This document shows, piece after piece, positions 1 through 8,141 of a stretch of 64,000 bases of DNA; position 1 is the first letter of the stretch; each line of letters begins with the position of its first letter. Source of the DNA: WRAV01 sp050950205 (GTDB lineage: Bacteria; Bacillota; Clostridia; Oscillospirales; Ruminococcaceae); assembly GCA_050950205.1 (NCBI GenBank), contig JBMNHF010000016.1:104523-168522 (forward strand). Direction: 5' to 3'. A program made the position numbers and the translations under genes. The notes beneath the pieces are model-generated. The model was not told the DNA's origin. It was given only the letters and a program-made list of their open reading frames with translations, and searched no databases.

Positions 1-1055
1 ATACCGCCGCCCTGAGGAAGGCTATGGCCCTTCAGCCCTTTGGCCCCCTACAGGCGGATACGGTGTATTTTGGCGGCGGCACCCCCTCTTTGCTGGGAGC
101 CAAAAGGCTGGTTGCCTTGCTGGAGGACGCCGTCCGCTTTTTTGGGTTGCCGAAGGACAGCGAAGTCACCTTGGAAGCAAACCCCGAAAGCGTCACGTTG
201 GAGCTGCTCCAGACCTTGCGGCGCAGCGGCTTTACCCGGGTTTCGGTGGGAGTGCAGAGCGGAGTGGATGCAGAGCTTGCCGCATTGAGCCGCCCCCACA
301 CGGCCCGACAGGCCCAGCAGGCTGTTGAGTGGGCCCAACAAGCGGGCTTTTCTCACATCTCCGCCGATTTGATGCTGGCCATCCCGGGGCAGAGCAAGGA
401 CAGCTTGCAGCAAAGCATTGCCTTTCTCACCAATCTCCCAGTGGATCATATATCTGCCTATTTATTGAAAATTGAAGAGGGCACCCCCTATGCCCAAAGG
501 CGGCAGAGCCTCTCCCTACCCGATGAGGATGCCGCCGCCGACAGCTACCTTCTTTGCGCTTACCTGCTGGAAGAGGCCGGGTTTGCCCGATACGAAATCA
601 GCAACTTTGCAAAGCCGGGAGGGCGGTGCCGCCACAACCTCAAGTACTGGCGCTGCCAGCCCTATCTGGGGCTGGGGCCCGCAGCCCACTCCTTTTTGCT
701 GGGGGAAGATGCCACCTTAGGCCGGCGCTATGCCTTTCCCAAGGACCTGCAGGCCTTTTTATCGGCGGACCGCCCTTACTCTCTGCTGGAGGACCAAGGG
801 GAGGGGGGCAGCTGGGAGGAGCGACTGATGTTGGCACTGCGATTGGAAGAAGGGTTTGATGTGGCCAGTCTTCCAAACCCTTTGGCCAGAAGCTCCTTGC
901 TATGTAAAGCAAAAGAGCTTGCCACCCGAAACCTCTGCCGAATGAAGGGGAAGGCAGTTTCCTTAACAGGGGAGGGGATGCTAGTTTCCAATGCAGTCAC
1001 CCTTGCCCTGCTGGAGGCTTTGGAAGCCAGTTTGGAGAAATACAGCAAGCAATAA
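1..1055 (+). CDS. hemW: HemW-like radical SAM heme chaperone, 5'-truncated
   Basis: The frame is open from base 3 at the window edge, so the start codon and the CxxxCxxC iron-sulfur motif of radical SAM enzymes lie outside. What remains begins just before the FGGGTPS motif that follows the SAM cluster region and runs to a normal HemW/HemN-like C-terminus. Family members insert or traffic heme using SAM; older annotations call them oxygen-independent coproporphyrinogen III oxidase-like. An internal ATG at 24 should not be taken as the start, because conserved sequence continues upstream of it. A strong hairpin (1101-1130) separates it from the convergent gene. Confidence 0.9.
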   Translation, partial: TAALRKAMALQPFGPLQADTVYFGGGTPSLLGAKRLVALLEDAVRFFGLPKDSEVTLEANPESVTLELLQTLRRSGFTRVSVGVQSGVDAELAALSRPHTARQAQQAVEWAQQAGFSHISADLMLAIPGQSKDSLQQSIAFLTNLPVDHISAYLLKIEEGTPYAQRRQSLSLPDEDAAADSYLLCAYLLEEAGFARYEISNFAKPGGRCRHNLKYWRCQPYLGLGPAAHSFLLGEDATLGRRYAFPKDLQAFLSADRPYSLLEDQGEGGSWEERLMLALRLEEGFDVASLPNPLARSSLLCKAKELATRNLCRMKGKAVSLTGEGMLVSNAVTLALLEALEASLEKYSKQ

Positions 1056-1100
1056 ATGCGCAAAGTATACAGATTGCAATTTTCTACAAAAGCCAACAAA

Positions 1101-1130
1101 ATATGCGGAAAGGCGAACCTTTCCGCATAT
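1101..1130. terminator. Bidirectional intrinsic terminator
   Basis: Perfect 13-bp stem (ATATGCGGAAAGG with its complement) closed by a CGAA tetraloop, lying between the convergent hemW and ChrB-like genes. The minus-strand side runs into TTTTGTT, so it best serves the minus-strand gene and probably also ends hemW. Confidence 0.8.
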
Positions 1131-1179
1131 ACTATATGTTATATATTGCCCGATGGAATTGCCGTTGACAGAGTGGAAT

Positions 1180-1707
1180 CTATAGTTTATCGTCCAGCAG
1201 AGAGCGCAGCTGCTTGGAAAGCTCCTCGGTGCTGTGGGCGATATCCTGAGCCATTTCGTCCAGCAGAGCAGCCAGTTCGCTACCTGGCCCGGATTTAAAA
1301 AAGTCCCGGCTTTTTACCTTAACATACTGCTTGAGCACTTTGCGCAGCCGGTCGGTGTCCGAGTCGGCCCAAAGGTTTTGCTTTAATTGTTCCATCACCT
1401 GAGCGCAGTCCCGCATCAGCTCCATGTATTCGTTGCGGCTTTGCTCCCGAAACTGGCGGATGGTTTTTTGCTCGTCTGCCGTATCTAAAAAGCGCAGTTC
1501 GGCCAAAGTGGCTTCCCCGCCCATATCGTGTATCTTTTTGGCCAAAGCGCGGAATTGCGAAAGACTTTGAGGACTTTTGGGTAAAATAGCTACCCCTTGC
1601 TTAAAGTAGCCGGCTCCCAGCTCCTTGAGCTTGCGCCAGACATAAACCCGGTTCTTGGACGGATTGATGGGAACGTTATATCCAAGAGCCAGCCAGATGA
1701 TCTGCAA
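1180..1707 (-). CDS. ChrB N-terminal-domain-like protein
   Basis: Protein of about 175 residues. The first third (IIWLALGYNVP..SKNRVYVWRKLKELGA) matches the pattern of the ChrB N-terminal domain: an aliphatic strand, the Ser-Lys/Arg-Val-x-Val-W-R-x-L core, then a 'GAGYFKQGVAILP' strand. The rest is charged helix. I chose the TTG at 1707 because GGAGGTGATC sits directly upstream at ideal spacing; the upstream ATG at 1752 has no ribosome binding site. ChrB is known as a chromate-responsive regulator, but this one stands alone with no chrA transporter nearby, so chromate is not implied. It is monocistronic, with its own promoter and terminator. Confidence 0.65.
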   Translation of the reverse strand: MQIIWLALGYNVPINPSKNRVYVWRKLKELGAGYFKQGVAILPKSPQSLSQFRALAKKIHDMGGEATLAELRFLDTADEQKTIRQFREQSRNEYMELMRDCAQVMEQLKQNLWADSDTDRLRKVLKQYVKVKSRDFFKSGPGSELAALLDEMAQDIAHSTEELSKQLRSLLDDKL

Positions 1708-1775
1708 AGGATCACCTCCCTCGTGGCGAATGGGCCAAATGCTGCAAAACACGCTGGCCCACTGTATTCTATTTT

Positions 1776-1805
1776 ATTGTAACCATTGTTTGCTTTTATT
1801 GTCAA
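1776..1805 (-). promoter_or_regulatory. sigma-A promoter for ChrB-like gene
   Basis: On the minus strand, TTGACA (1805-1800), an 18-base spacer and TACAAT (1781-1776), placed about 70 bases before the TTG start at 1707. Confidence 0.7.
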
Positions 1806-1855
1806 GTGTCGATTTTTGTAAGCCGCTTGCGGTCTAATATAGGAGGAGTCAATCT

Positions 1856-2866
1856 ATGCCAAAGCGTTTTATCATCCCTCGGGGGTACCAGTCTCGTTTG
1901 GATCTTGTGGAAACTCAACTGGCGATCAAAGCCGCCAAAGATATCTTTGAAAAGGAGCTGGCCAACGCCCTGAATTTGATTCGCGTGTCGGCACCATTGT
2001 TTGTACATCCCTCCTCAGGTCTCAACGACAATCTCAACGGGGTGGAGCGTCCCGTGCAGTTTGATGTGATGGATTTGCCGGAGGATGTGCAGATTGTTCA
2101 GTCTCTGGCCAAGTGGAAGCGGCTGGCACTTCACCGATACGGCATTGCCCCGGGCAACGGCCTTTACACCGACATGAACGCCATTCGCCGGGACGAGACC
2201 CTGGATTCCCTGCACTCCATCTATGTGGACCAATGGGACTGGGAACTGGTGATCAGCAAAGAGGACAGAACCCTGGATTACCTGTATTCTCTGGTGAGAA
2301 AGATTGTCAAGGCCCTGACCCGCACCCAATACCGGCTTTGCCAGATCTTCCCCCAGTTGGATGAATTCCTCACCGACGAGGTCACCTTTATCACCGCTCA
2401 AGAGCTGGAGGACCGCTATCCTGATCTGCTGCCCTTTGAGCGGGAATGCGAAATCGCCAAGGAGTGCGGTGTGGTATTTCTCAGTCAAATTGGAGGAGTC
2501 CTCAAAAGCGGAAAACCCCATGATGGCCGTGCCCCCGACTATGACGACTGGAGCCTCAACGGGGATATCATCGTCTGGAACCCTGTTCTGGAGCAGGCCT
2601 TTGAAATTTCTTCCATGGGCATTCGGGTGGATGAAAAGAGTTTGGCCGAGCAGCTTAAAATCGCCGGCTGTGAAGATCGCCGGGAGCTGATGTTCCACAA
2701 AATGCTTCTGGAAGGCAAGCTGCCCCTGACAGCCGGTGGCGGTATTGGACAAAGCCGAATTTGCATGCTGCTGCTTCAGAAGGCCCACATTGGAGAAGTG
2801 CAGGTGAGCGAATGGCCCGCCGACATGGTGGAGGAGTGCGCCAACAACGGCATCGTCATCTTATAG
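1856..2866 (+). CDS. asnA: Aspartate--ammonia ligase (AsnA)
   Basis: 336 residues, the usual AsnA length. It makes asparagine from aspartate, ammonia and ATP in the cytoplasm and has a class II aminoacyl-tRNA synthetase-like fold. The N-terminal region (QSRLDLVETQLAIKAAKD), the NGVERPV stretch and the C-terminal GGGIGQSRICML motif are typical of the family. The start ATG follows AGGAGGAG at good spacing. It is transcribed away from the ChrB-like gene, and no operon partner is visible. Confidence 0.96.
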   Translation: MPKRFIIPRGYQSRLDLVETQLAIKAAKDIFEKELANALNLIRVSAPLFVHPSSGLNDNLNGVERPVQFDVMDLPEDVQIVQSLAKWKRLALHRYGIAPGNGLYTDMNAIRRDETLDSLHSIYVDQWDWELVISKEDRTLDYLYSLVRKIVKALTRTQYRLCQIFPQLDEFLTDEVTFITAQELEDRYPDLLPFERECEIAKECGVVFLSQIGGVLKSGKPHDGRAPDYDDWSLNGDIIVWNPVLEQAFEISSMGIRVDEKSLAEQLKIAGCEDRRELMFHKMLLEGKLPLTAGGGIGQSRICMLLLQKAHIGEVQVSEWPADMVEECANNGIVIL

Positions 2867-2938
2867 AGTCCGAAGGATGAGTGCAGCTTCTTGTTGGAAA
2901 AAGCTTGTCTAAAAAATCTGGAATTTATCCGGAAACAG

Positions 2939-2967
2939 TTGCATTCAAATAAAAAAAATGGTATGAT
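2939..2967 (+). promoter_or_regulatory. sigma-A promoter for rpsT
   Basis: TTGCAT (2939-2944), 17-base spacer, TATGAT (2962-2967). It lies about 60 bases upstream of the rpsT start, within the asnA-rpsT gap. Confidence 0.75.
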
Positions 2968-3028
2968 AACACGTAGCCTTTAACGCCTTGATAGGCTTCC
3001 AGCACCGAAGTGGGAGGTGAAAGAACCA

Positions 3029-3289
3029 ATGGCAAACACCAAAACTGCGAAAAAGCGGATTAAAGTCATCGCTGCCAAAACCTTGCGCAACAAGGCTTAT
3101 CGCTCCAGTCTGCGTACGGCTATCAAAAAAGCGGATCTGGCTTTGACAAATGGAGCTGAGGATACAACTCAGGCAGTGCGCAGCGCTCTGAAAAAGATTG
3201 ATCAGGCCGTCTCCAAGGGTATTCTTCATAAAAACACAGCGGCGCGCAAAAAGTCCAAGCTGGCCAAGCGTCTTAATCAGGCAGGTTAA
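3029..3289 (+). CDS. rpsT: 30S ribosomal protein S20
   Basis: 86 residues, highly basic and helical, with the MANTKTAKKRI start and the KGxLHKNTAARKKSKL end typical of S20, which binds 16S rRNA early in 30S assembly. The ATG at 3029 follows GGGAGGTG at correct spacing; a GTG four codons upstream overlaps that ribosome binding site and is rejected. Its own promoter lies just upstream. Confidence 0.97.
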   Translation: MANTKTAKKRIKVIAAKTLRNKAYRSSLRTAIKKADLALTNGAEDTTQAVRSALKKIDQAVSKGILHKNTAARKKSKLAKRLNQAG

Positions 3290-3395
3290 GCGTCCGCTTT
3301 TTTATTCTGCCGGCAACGGCAGCCCCGTTTCTTCTCCTGGAGGTGCGGTGCTGCCTTTTTGCGTTTTACCTTATATTGTATAGGGAGGTAACGCC

Positions 3396-3578
3396 ATGTT
3401 TCGCAAACAGCGCCAAAAGCTGGCCGCCGTCAAACTGGGGGATCTGGGAGCCGTTGGAGTTTTTGCAGCAGCCATTGCTTTGCTGGTGGTGGTGGGCCTT
3501 TATGTGGTGGCCCGCCTGGCCGGAGAGCGCGCCTACCGGGAAAAATGGAAAGATTATGTTGATTGTGGTTGGGCCTAA
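3396..3578 (+). CDS. Small single-helix membrane protein, unknown
   Basis: 60 residues: a short basic N-terminus, one strong hydrophobic segment (about residues 17-41, rich in Val/Ala/Leu), then a charged tail ending YREKWKDYVDCGWA. GGGAGG stands 7 bases before the ATG. The following hairpin (3597-3634) closes the unit, which argues for real expression. I do not recognise a family. It may be cotranscribed with rpsT, since no clear terminator separates them. Confidence 0.55.
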   Translation: MFRKQRQKLAAVKLGDLGAVGVFAAAIALLVVVGLYVVARLAGERAYREKWKDYVDCGWA

Positions 3579-3596
3579 CGACAAGGCTGACAGCAG

Positions 3597-3634
3597 ACGG
3601 ATTCGGGAAAACAACGAATCCGTCTTTTCTTTTG
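3597..3634 (+). terminator. Intrinsic terminator after small membrane protein
   Basis: ACGGATTCG (3597-3605) pairs with CGAATCCGT (3615-3623), followed by CTTTTCTTTT. Confidence 0.85.
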
Positions 3635-3669
3635 CGGCTTTCTGTAGAATCCTGTCGAAATATAACGAA

Positions 3670-3848
3670 TGGTATAGTATGTTGCAAGTTAGGATCGCAC
3701 TATCCCTCTATGGATAGCCGGAAAGCGATTCTCTGAGAAAAGACAAGGCTCTGACACCCATAGGGTAAAAACTACTGCGGGATAAAAACGATCTGTGATC
3801 TTTGCGCAGCCAGAGGGGTAAGATACGGGGGAAGATTCAACTTGTTTC
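3670..3848 (+). ncRNA. Candidate structured non-coding RNA, unclassified
   Basis: An extended -10 element (TG then TATAGT, 3670-3678) predicts a start near 3685. Exactly there begins a closing stem: CAAGTT-A-GGATC (3685-3696) pairs with GATTC-AACTTG (3834-3844), 11 pairs with one bulged A. Inside are CTATCC/GGATAG (3700-3705 with 3712-3717), ACCC-ATA-GGGT (3756-3766), CTGCG/CGCAG (3775-3779 with 3805-3809) and CTCTG/CAGAG (3749-3753 with 3811-3815), giving a multibranched fold of about 160 nt. No open frame covers it. I could not match it to a known family; 6S-like RNA is one possibility because its ends also pair. The boundaries are inferred. Confidence 0.4.
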
Positions 3849-3850
3849 CG

Positions 3851-4276
3851 TATAATAGGACAACAACATTACAAATTGTATATCTTATTACAGTATTTTT
3901 TCCCCGCAGTCTTTACCAAACTACGGGGAATGTTGATTTAACGGGGAGTAAATTGAAATTCGCCTTGTCTTTGACAAACAATGTGAAAAAGGTGATGAAG
4001 GGACAAAGTATCTGCCGATTGCTGTATAATCGAACAGAATAATGACTGATAGTATAACCGCCATGCCCTTTGGCGCTGATGGTCAAGAGGCAATTCTGAC
4101 AGCATTTCAATCGGCTTGACCCTGTTTCTTTTTGCCGTAGCCGAGAGTACCGGTTTTTATTGTGTTTTCTGTCAAATACGTTCGCTACCATCTCGAAAAC
4201 CTTTGTGAAACTTATATATAAATTCTGCAATACCAATTGCCAATCGATAGGATATTGAAACTTTATAGCAAAAACA
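3851..4276 (+). other. Gene-free stretch between candidate RNA and gdhA promoter
   Basis: AT-rich, with no supported frame. It holds TATAAT-like boxes at 3851 and 4025, a hairpin CCCCG/CGGGG near 3902-3926, and an 8-base complementary pair GCCGATTG (4014-4021) with CAATCGGC (4108-4115), followed by GGTCAAG/CTTGACC arms and a T-rich tract near 4125-4133. It may contain an additional short transcript; nothing firm can be said. Confidence 0.3.
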
Positions 4277-4305
4277 TTGCAAAACCTATCGCAAGGAGTT
4301 ATAAT
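4277..4305 (+). promoter_or_regulatory. sigma-A promoter for gdhA
   Basis: TTGCAA (4277-4282), 17-base spacer, TATAAT (4300-4305). It predicts a leader of about 120 nt before the gdhA ATG at 4430. Confidence 0.75.
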
Positions 4306-4429
4306 AATGTGATGAAATCGCCGTTGAAAAATAGAACTCCAAGGGAAAATGAAGGATTGCACTTCGATACCTTCGAGATAGCTGTTTTTCAGATTGGCAA
4401 GCAATTTCGGAATGAAAGGAAAGTGGATT

Positions 4430-5680
4430 ATGTCCAGTTACAATCCCTACGACAACGTATTGGCTACCTTGGAGAGTGCGGCGAAGATACTGGGATACGA
4501 GCCGTCTGAGTATGAGATACTGAAACACCCGGAGCGCTCACTGAAAGTGGCGGTTCCCGTTCGCATGGACGACGGCAGCATCAAGGTGTTTGACGGCTAC
4601 CGGGTTCAGCACAGCACCGTTCGAGGCCCTGCCAAAGGTGGCTTGCGATATCACCCCGACGTAAACCTTATGGAAGTCTCCGCCCTTGCAGCCTGGATGA
4701 CCTTTAAATGTGCCGTGGTGGGCATTCCCTATGGCGGAGGCAAGGGAGCTTTGGCGGTGGATCCCACCAAGCTCTCCAAAAACGAGCTGAAAAATCTTAC
4801 CCGCAGCTTTACCACCATGATTGCCCCCATCATTGGGCCCGAAACCGATATTCCCGCCCCCGACCTGGGCACCAACCCAGAGATCATGGGCTGGATTGTG
4901 GATACCTACTCCACCCTGAAGGGTTATCCCAACCCCGGTGTGGTAACCGGAAAACCCATCGAGCTGGGCGGCTCTCTGGGCCGGGGAGAGGCTACCGGAC
5001 GGGGCATCACCATCACCGCCAAAAATGCGCTTAAGGCCTTGGGCCGGGAGCTGAAGGGGGCCACCGTGGCGGTACAGGGCATGGGCAACGTGGGCAGCGT
5101 ATCCGCCAAGCTCATCCACGCCGCAGGTGCCAAGATTGTGGCCGTTTCCGACGTTTCCACCGGAATCTACAATGCCAATGGTCTTAACATTCCCGATATT
5201 TTGGCCTTTGTGGCAGGCGGGAAAAACCTGCTGAAAGATTATAAGGGCGATGTGGAGTTTATCGACAACGGCCAGCTCCTCACCTTGGATGTGGATTTGC
5301 TGGTGCCTGCCGCCATGGAAAATATGATCAACCAGGACAATGCCGCCAACATCCGCGCCAAGTTGATTGTAGAAGGTGCCAATGGCCCCACCACGGTAGA
5401 GGCCGACGCCATTTTGGAGCAGAAGGGCATTCCCGTCATTCCCGACATTCTGGCCAATGCAGGTGGCGTGGTGGTTTCCTACTTTGAGTGGGTGCAGAAC
5501 AACCAGAAGTTCTACTGGGACGAAGAGACGGTCAACCAGCGCCTGGAAAGCGTGATGAACGAAGCCTTCCGCAATGTTTGGGAAATTGCTCAGGAGAAAA
5601 AAGTTACCATTCGCACCGGCGCTTACCTCATCGCTGTCAAAAAGATTGTAGAGACCCTGCGGATGAAGGGTAGCATCTAA
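4430..5680 (+). CDS. gdhA: Glutamate dehydrogenase, ELFV family
   Basis: 416 residues. It catalyses the reversible oxidative deamination of glutamate to 2-oxoglutarate. The N-terminal catalytic domain carries GPAKGGLR and GGGKGA (catalytic Lys105), then PAPDLGT; the C-terminal Rossmann domain carries VAVQGMGNVGS. The length and these motifs fit the hexameric type of Bacillota (GudB/RocG-like), usually NAD-specific. The ATG at 4430 follows AAAGGAAAG; an upstream TTG at 4394 gives a poorly conserved extension and no ribosome binding site. It is monocistronic with its own promoter and terminator, and probably central to amino acid fermentation or ammonia assimilation. Confidence 0.95.
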   Translation: MSSYNPYDNVLATLESAAKILGYEPSEYEILKHPERSLKVAVPVRMDDGSIKVFDGYRVQHSTVRGPAKGGLRYHPDVNLMEVSALAAWMTFKCAVVGIPYGGGKGALAVDPTKLSKNELKNLTRSFTTMIAPIIGPETDIPAPDLGTNPEIMGWIVDTYSTLKGYPNPGVVTGKPIELGGSLGRGEATGRGITITAKNALKALGRELKGATVAVQGMGNVGSVSAKLIHAAGAKIVAVSDVSTGIYNANGLNIPDILAFVAGGKNLLKDYKGDVEFIDNGQLLTLDVDLLVPAAMENMINQDNAANIRAKLIVEGANGPTTVEADAILEQKGIPVIPDILANAGGVVVSYFEWVQNNQKFYWDEETVNQRLESVMNEAFRNVWEIAQEKKVTIRTGAYLIAVKKIVETLRMKGSI

Positions 5681-5710
5681 TCTGCTTACCGCAGCATCTT
5701 CATAGAATAA

Positions 5711-5737
5711 GGCTCCCGCATCTTGCGGGAGCCTTTG
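5711..5737 (+). terminator. gdhA terminator
   Basis: GGCTCCCGCA and its perfect complement around TCT, followed by TTT. Confidence 0.8.
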
Positions 5738-5910
5738 GTCTGGATAGCCTTTTTTGGCTCAGTTCTCACCGGCGCTACCCTACTCAATTTGTGGGATCTG
5801 GCCATGGAGCCATAAGGGGTGTTGGTGCAAGCCCAATCTGAATGGAGCAAGGTGTCATTTTGCAGGAAAACATATCCCCGACAAAGCAAACAAGTATATT
5901 CGGGCAAAGG

Positions 5911-5950
5911 AAAACCCGCCGGTTCGGCCATAAGGCTGAACCGGCGGGTT
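5911..5950 (-). terminator. Transketolase operon terminator
   Basis: 17-bp inverted repeat AACCCGCCGGTT..GCC with one G-U pair and a 4-base loop. On the minus strand it is followed by TTTTCCTTT, just past the transketolase stop. Confidence 0.85.
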
Positions 5951-5962
5951 GTTTGGCTTTTG

Positions 5963-6910
5963 TTATTTGCGGGACATGGCTTTTTGGGCGGCCTTGACGA
6001 TATCGGCAGGGGTCAGGTGGAAGTGTTCCACCAGAGACGCCGGATCGCCGGACTGACCAAAGGTATCCCGAACGCCAACCCGCTCCATGGGAACGGGGTG
6101 GTTTTCCACCAGTACCTCGGCGACTGCACTGCCCAGACCGCCGATGATGTTGTGCTCTTCCGCGGTGACAATGGCACCGGTTTCCCGGGCGGCTGTCAGC
6201 AGCAGCTCCTGATCCAGAGGCTTGATGGTGTGAATGTCGATGACCCGGGCGGAAACGCCTTCCTGCGCCAGAGCATCGGCAGCCTTGAGGGCTTGTGCCA
6301 CCATATAGCCGGTGGCCACAATGGTGACGTCTTTGCCGTCCCGCAGGGTGCAACCCTTGCCCAGCTCAAAGTGATAGCCGGGGATATCCTGGGTGATTTG
6401 CTCTACGGCAAGGCGGCCGGTCCGCATATAGCAGGGGCCCTCGTAATCCAACATGGCTTTCAGAGCCAGGCGGGTTTCATTGGCATCGCAGGGGCTGAGC
6501 ACCACCATGCCGGGCAGCGCCCGGGTTAAGGAAATGTCTTCCAGAGCTTGGTGGGTGGGGCCATCCTGTCCCACCGTGACACCGGCGTGAGAACCTACCA
6601 CCTTTACGTTGAGGCGGGGGAACACGATGGAGTTGCGCACCTGATCATACATTCTGCCGGGAGCAAACATGGCAAAAGAATGAATCAGAACAATTTTGCC
6701 GGTAGTGGCAAGACCTGCGGCTACGCCGGCCATATTGGCTTCGGCGATGCCCATGTCGATATACCGTTCGGGGTAAGCCTGCCCAAAGATGGCAGACATG
6801 GTGGACACTCCCAGGTCGGCGTCCAAGGCAACAATGCGGGGATCCGCTCCAAATTCCCGCAGGGCCTCACCGTAAGCCTGACGGGTTGCAATCTTTTTCA
6901 GCTCGCTCAT
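5963..6910 (-). CDS. Transketolase, C-terminal subunit
   Basis: 315 residues, covering the pyrimidine-binding and C-terminal domains of transketolase. With the upstream subunit it forms one TPP enzyme that moves two-carbon ketol units in the non-oxidative pentose phosphate pathway. Visible features are the DADLGVSTM start, the RYIDMGIAEANM stretch holding the cofactor-activating Glu, and the SHAGVTVGQDGPTHQ loop. The ATG at 6910 overlaps the upstream stop as ATGA, so translation is coupled; earlier in-frame starts lie inside the first gene. The split arrangement is usual in Clostridia. Confidence 0.94.
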   Translation of the reverse strand: MSELKKIATRQAYGEALREFGADPRIVALDADLGVSTMSAIFGQAYPERYIDMGIAEANMAGVAAGLATTGKIVLIHSFAMFAPGRMYDQVRNSIVFPRLNVKVVGSHAGVTVGQDGPTHQALEDISLTRALPGMVVLSPCDANETRLALKAMLDYEGPCYMRTGRLAVEQITQDIPGYHFELGKGCTLRDGKDVTIVATGYMVAQALKAADALAQEGVSARVIDIHTIKPLDQELLLTAARETGAIVTAEEHNIIGGLGSAVAEVLVENHPVPMERVGVRDTFGQSGDPASLVEHFHLTPADIVKAAQKAMSRK

Positions 6911-7764
6911 TGGGCGGCCACCTCCTTTTCCAGCCGGGCGATTTCGGCATCCAACTCTTGTATCGCCTGCTCGTACTGCTCCTTGTTGGGGGCGGAGCCA
7001 TGCCACTTGTAGTTGTTTTCCATAAAGGAAACACCCTTGCCCTTGACGGTCTTGGCCAGGATCAGTGTGGGCTTACCCTTGATGGTGCGAGCCTTTTGAA
7101 TGGCCTGCTCAATTTGCACCAGATCGTTGCCGTCGATGTGAATGACCTCAAAGCCAAAGGCGGCAAACTTCTCGTCGATGGGATAAGGGCTCATGACTTT
7201 ATCCACTTCTCCGGAAATTTGCAGGTTGTTGTTGTCCAGAATGGCCACCAGATTGTCCAGCTTAAAGTGGGCGGCGCTCATGGCGGCTTCCCAAATCTGG
7301 CCTTCCTGAATTTCACCGTCTCCTAAAATGGCGTAAACTCTGTAATCCTTGTGGTCCATCTTGCCAGCCAGGGCAATGCCCACAGCGGAAGAAAAGCCCT
7401 GACCCAAAGATCCGGTGCTCATATCCACACCACTTACCTTGGTCATTTCAGGGTGTCCGGAAAGGTAGCCTTTTGTCTGACGGAATCCCTTCAGATCCTC
7501 TACAGGGAAGTAGCCCCGCAGAGCAAGGGCGGCGTAAAGTCCCGGCGAGCAGTGGCCCTTGGACAGCACCACCCTGTCCCGATCAGCTTTTTTCGGCTCA
7601 TTGGGGTCGATGTTCAGCTCCTGCCAGTACAGCACCGCGAGAATATCGGCGATGGACAAGGAGCCTCCGGGATGGCCCGAAGCGGCGGTATATACCTGAT
7701 CCACGATCAGACGGCGCATCTTCGCTGCTACCAGCGAAAGCTCCAGCACCTTTTGTTTTTCCAT
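6907..7764 (-). CDS. Transketolase, N-terminal subunit
   Basis: 285 residues holding the TPP pyrophosphate-binding domain: AASGHPGGSLS, then the GDGEIQEG...LDNNNLQ motif that binds Mg-diphosphate. It pairs with the C-terminal subunit immediately downstream (4-base overlap). The ATG at 7764 follows a GGAGA-type ribosome binding site; the 40 extra residues possible upstream are Arg-rich and unconserved. A very good promoter lies at 7856-7884. Confidence 0.94.
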   Translation of the reverse strand: MEKQKVLELSLVAAKMRRLIVDQVYTAASGHPGGSLSIADILAVLYWQELNIDPNEPKKADRDRVVLSKGHCSPGLYAALALRGYFPVEDLKGFRQTKGYLSGHPEMTKVSGVDMSTGSLGQGFSSAVGIALAGKMDHKDYRVYAILGDGEIQEGQIWEAAMSAAHFKLDNLVAILDNNNLQISGEVDKVMSPYPIDEKFAAFGFEVIHIDGNDLVQIEQAIQKARTIKGKPTLILAKTVKGKGVSFMENNYKWHGSAPNKEQYEQAIQELDAEIARLEKEVAAQ

Positions 7765-7855
7765 TGCTGCTCTCCTTCTCCGCGCATGGAGTTTAACCTG
7801 CCTTGTTTCGCGGCCTGCGCGGCTCCCGCGAAAAATGAAATGGCACTTATTTGTT

Positions 7856-7884
7856 ATTATACAAAATCTTGTCCATCTTATCAA
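7856..7884 (-). promoter_or_regulatory. sigma-A promoter for transketolase operon
   Basis: Minus strand TTGATA (7884-7879), 17-base spacer, TATAAT (7861-7856). Confidence 0.8.
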
Positions 7885-8005
7885 TCATAAAGAGTGAAAG
7901 TTTTTCGGTTGTATAAGCGGATTTTTTCCCTATTCGCTATTATTCCTGGAAAAGCCTGCCCCTGCGCTGGCCGTAAAAACAAAACCTCAACAAACCTTAG
8001 GATGC

Positions 8006-8034
8006 TTGTGTTTCTGCCTGCTATCTGCTATGAT
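8006..8034 (+). promoter_or_regulatory. sigma-A promoter for GGDEF-EAL gene
   Basis: TTGTGT (8006-8011), 17-base spacer, TATGAT (8029-8034). The remaining leader to the GTG at 8142 is about 100 nt and shows no riboswitch I recognise. Confidence 0.65.
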
Positions 8035-8141
8035 GGAAAAAGAAAAATCCAAGACGTGAACCGGTTAGTTATAAGGAAAAACAGCTGTAATATTTTTAAA
8101 CCGGCGGGCCGGAAATCGTCAGCCAAAGGGGGCTGTACCGT

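Noticed and set aside
3897..3928. CCCCG/CGGGG hairpin as a terminator of the candidate RNA
   Set aside because: It is preceded, not followed, by T residues on the plus strand.
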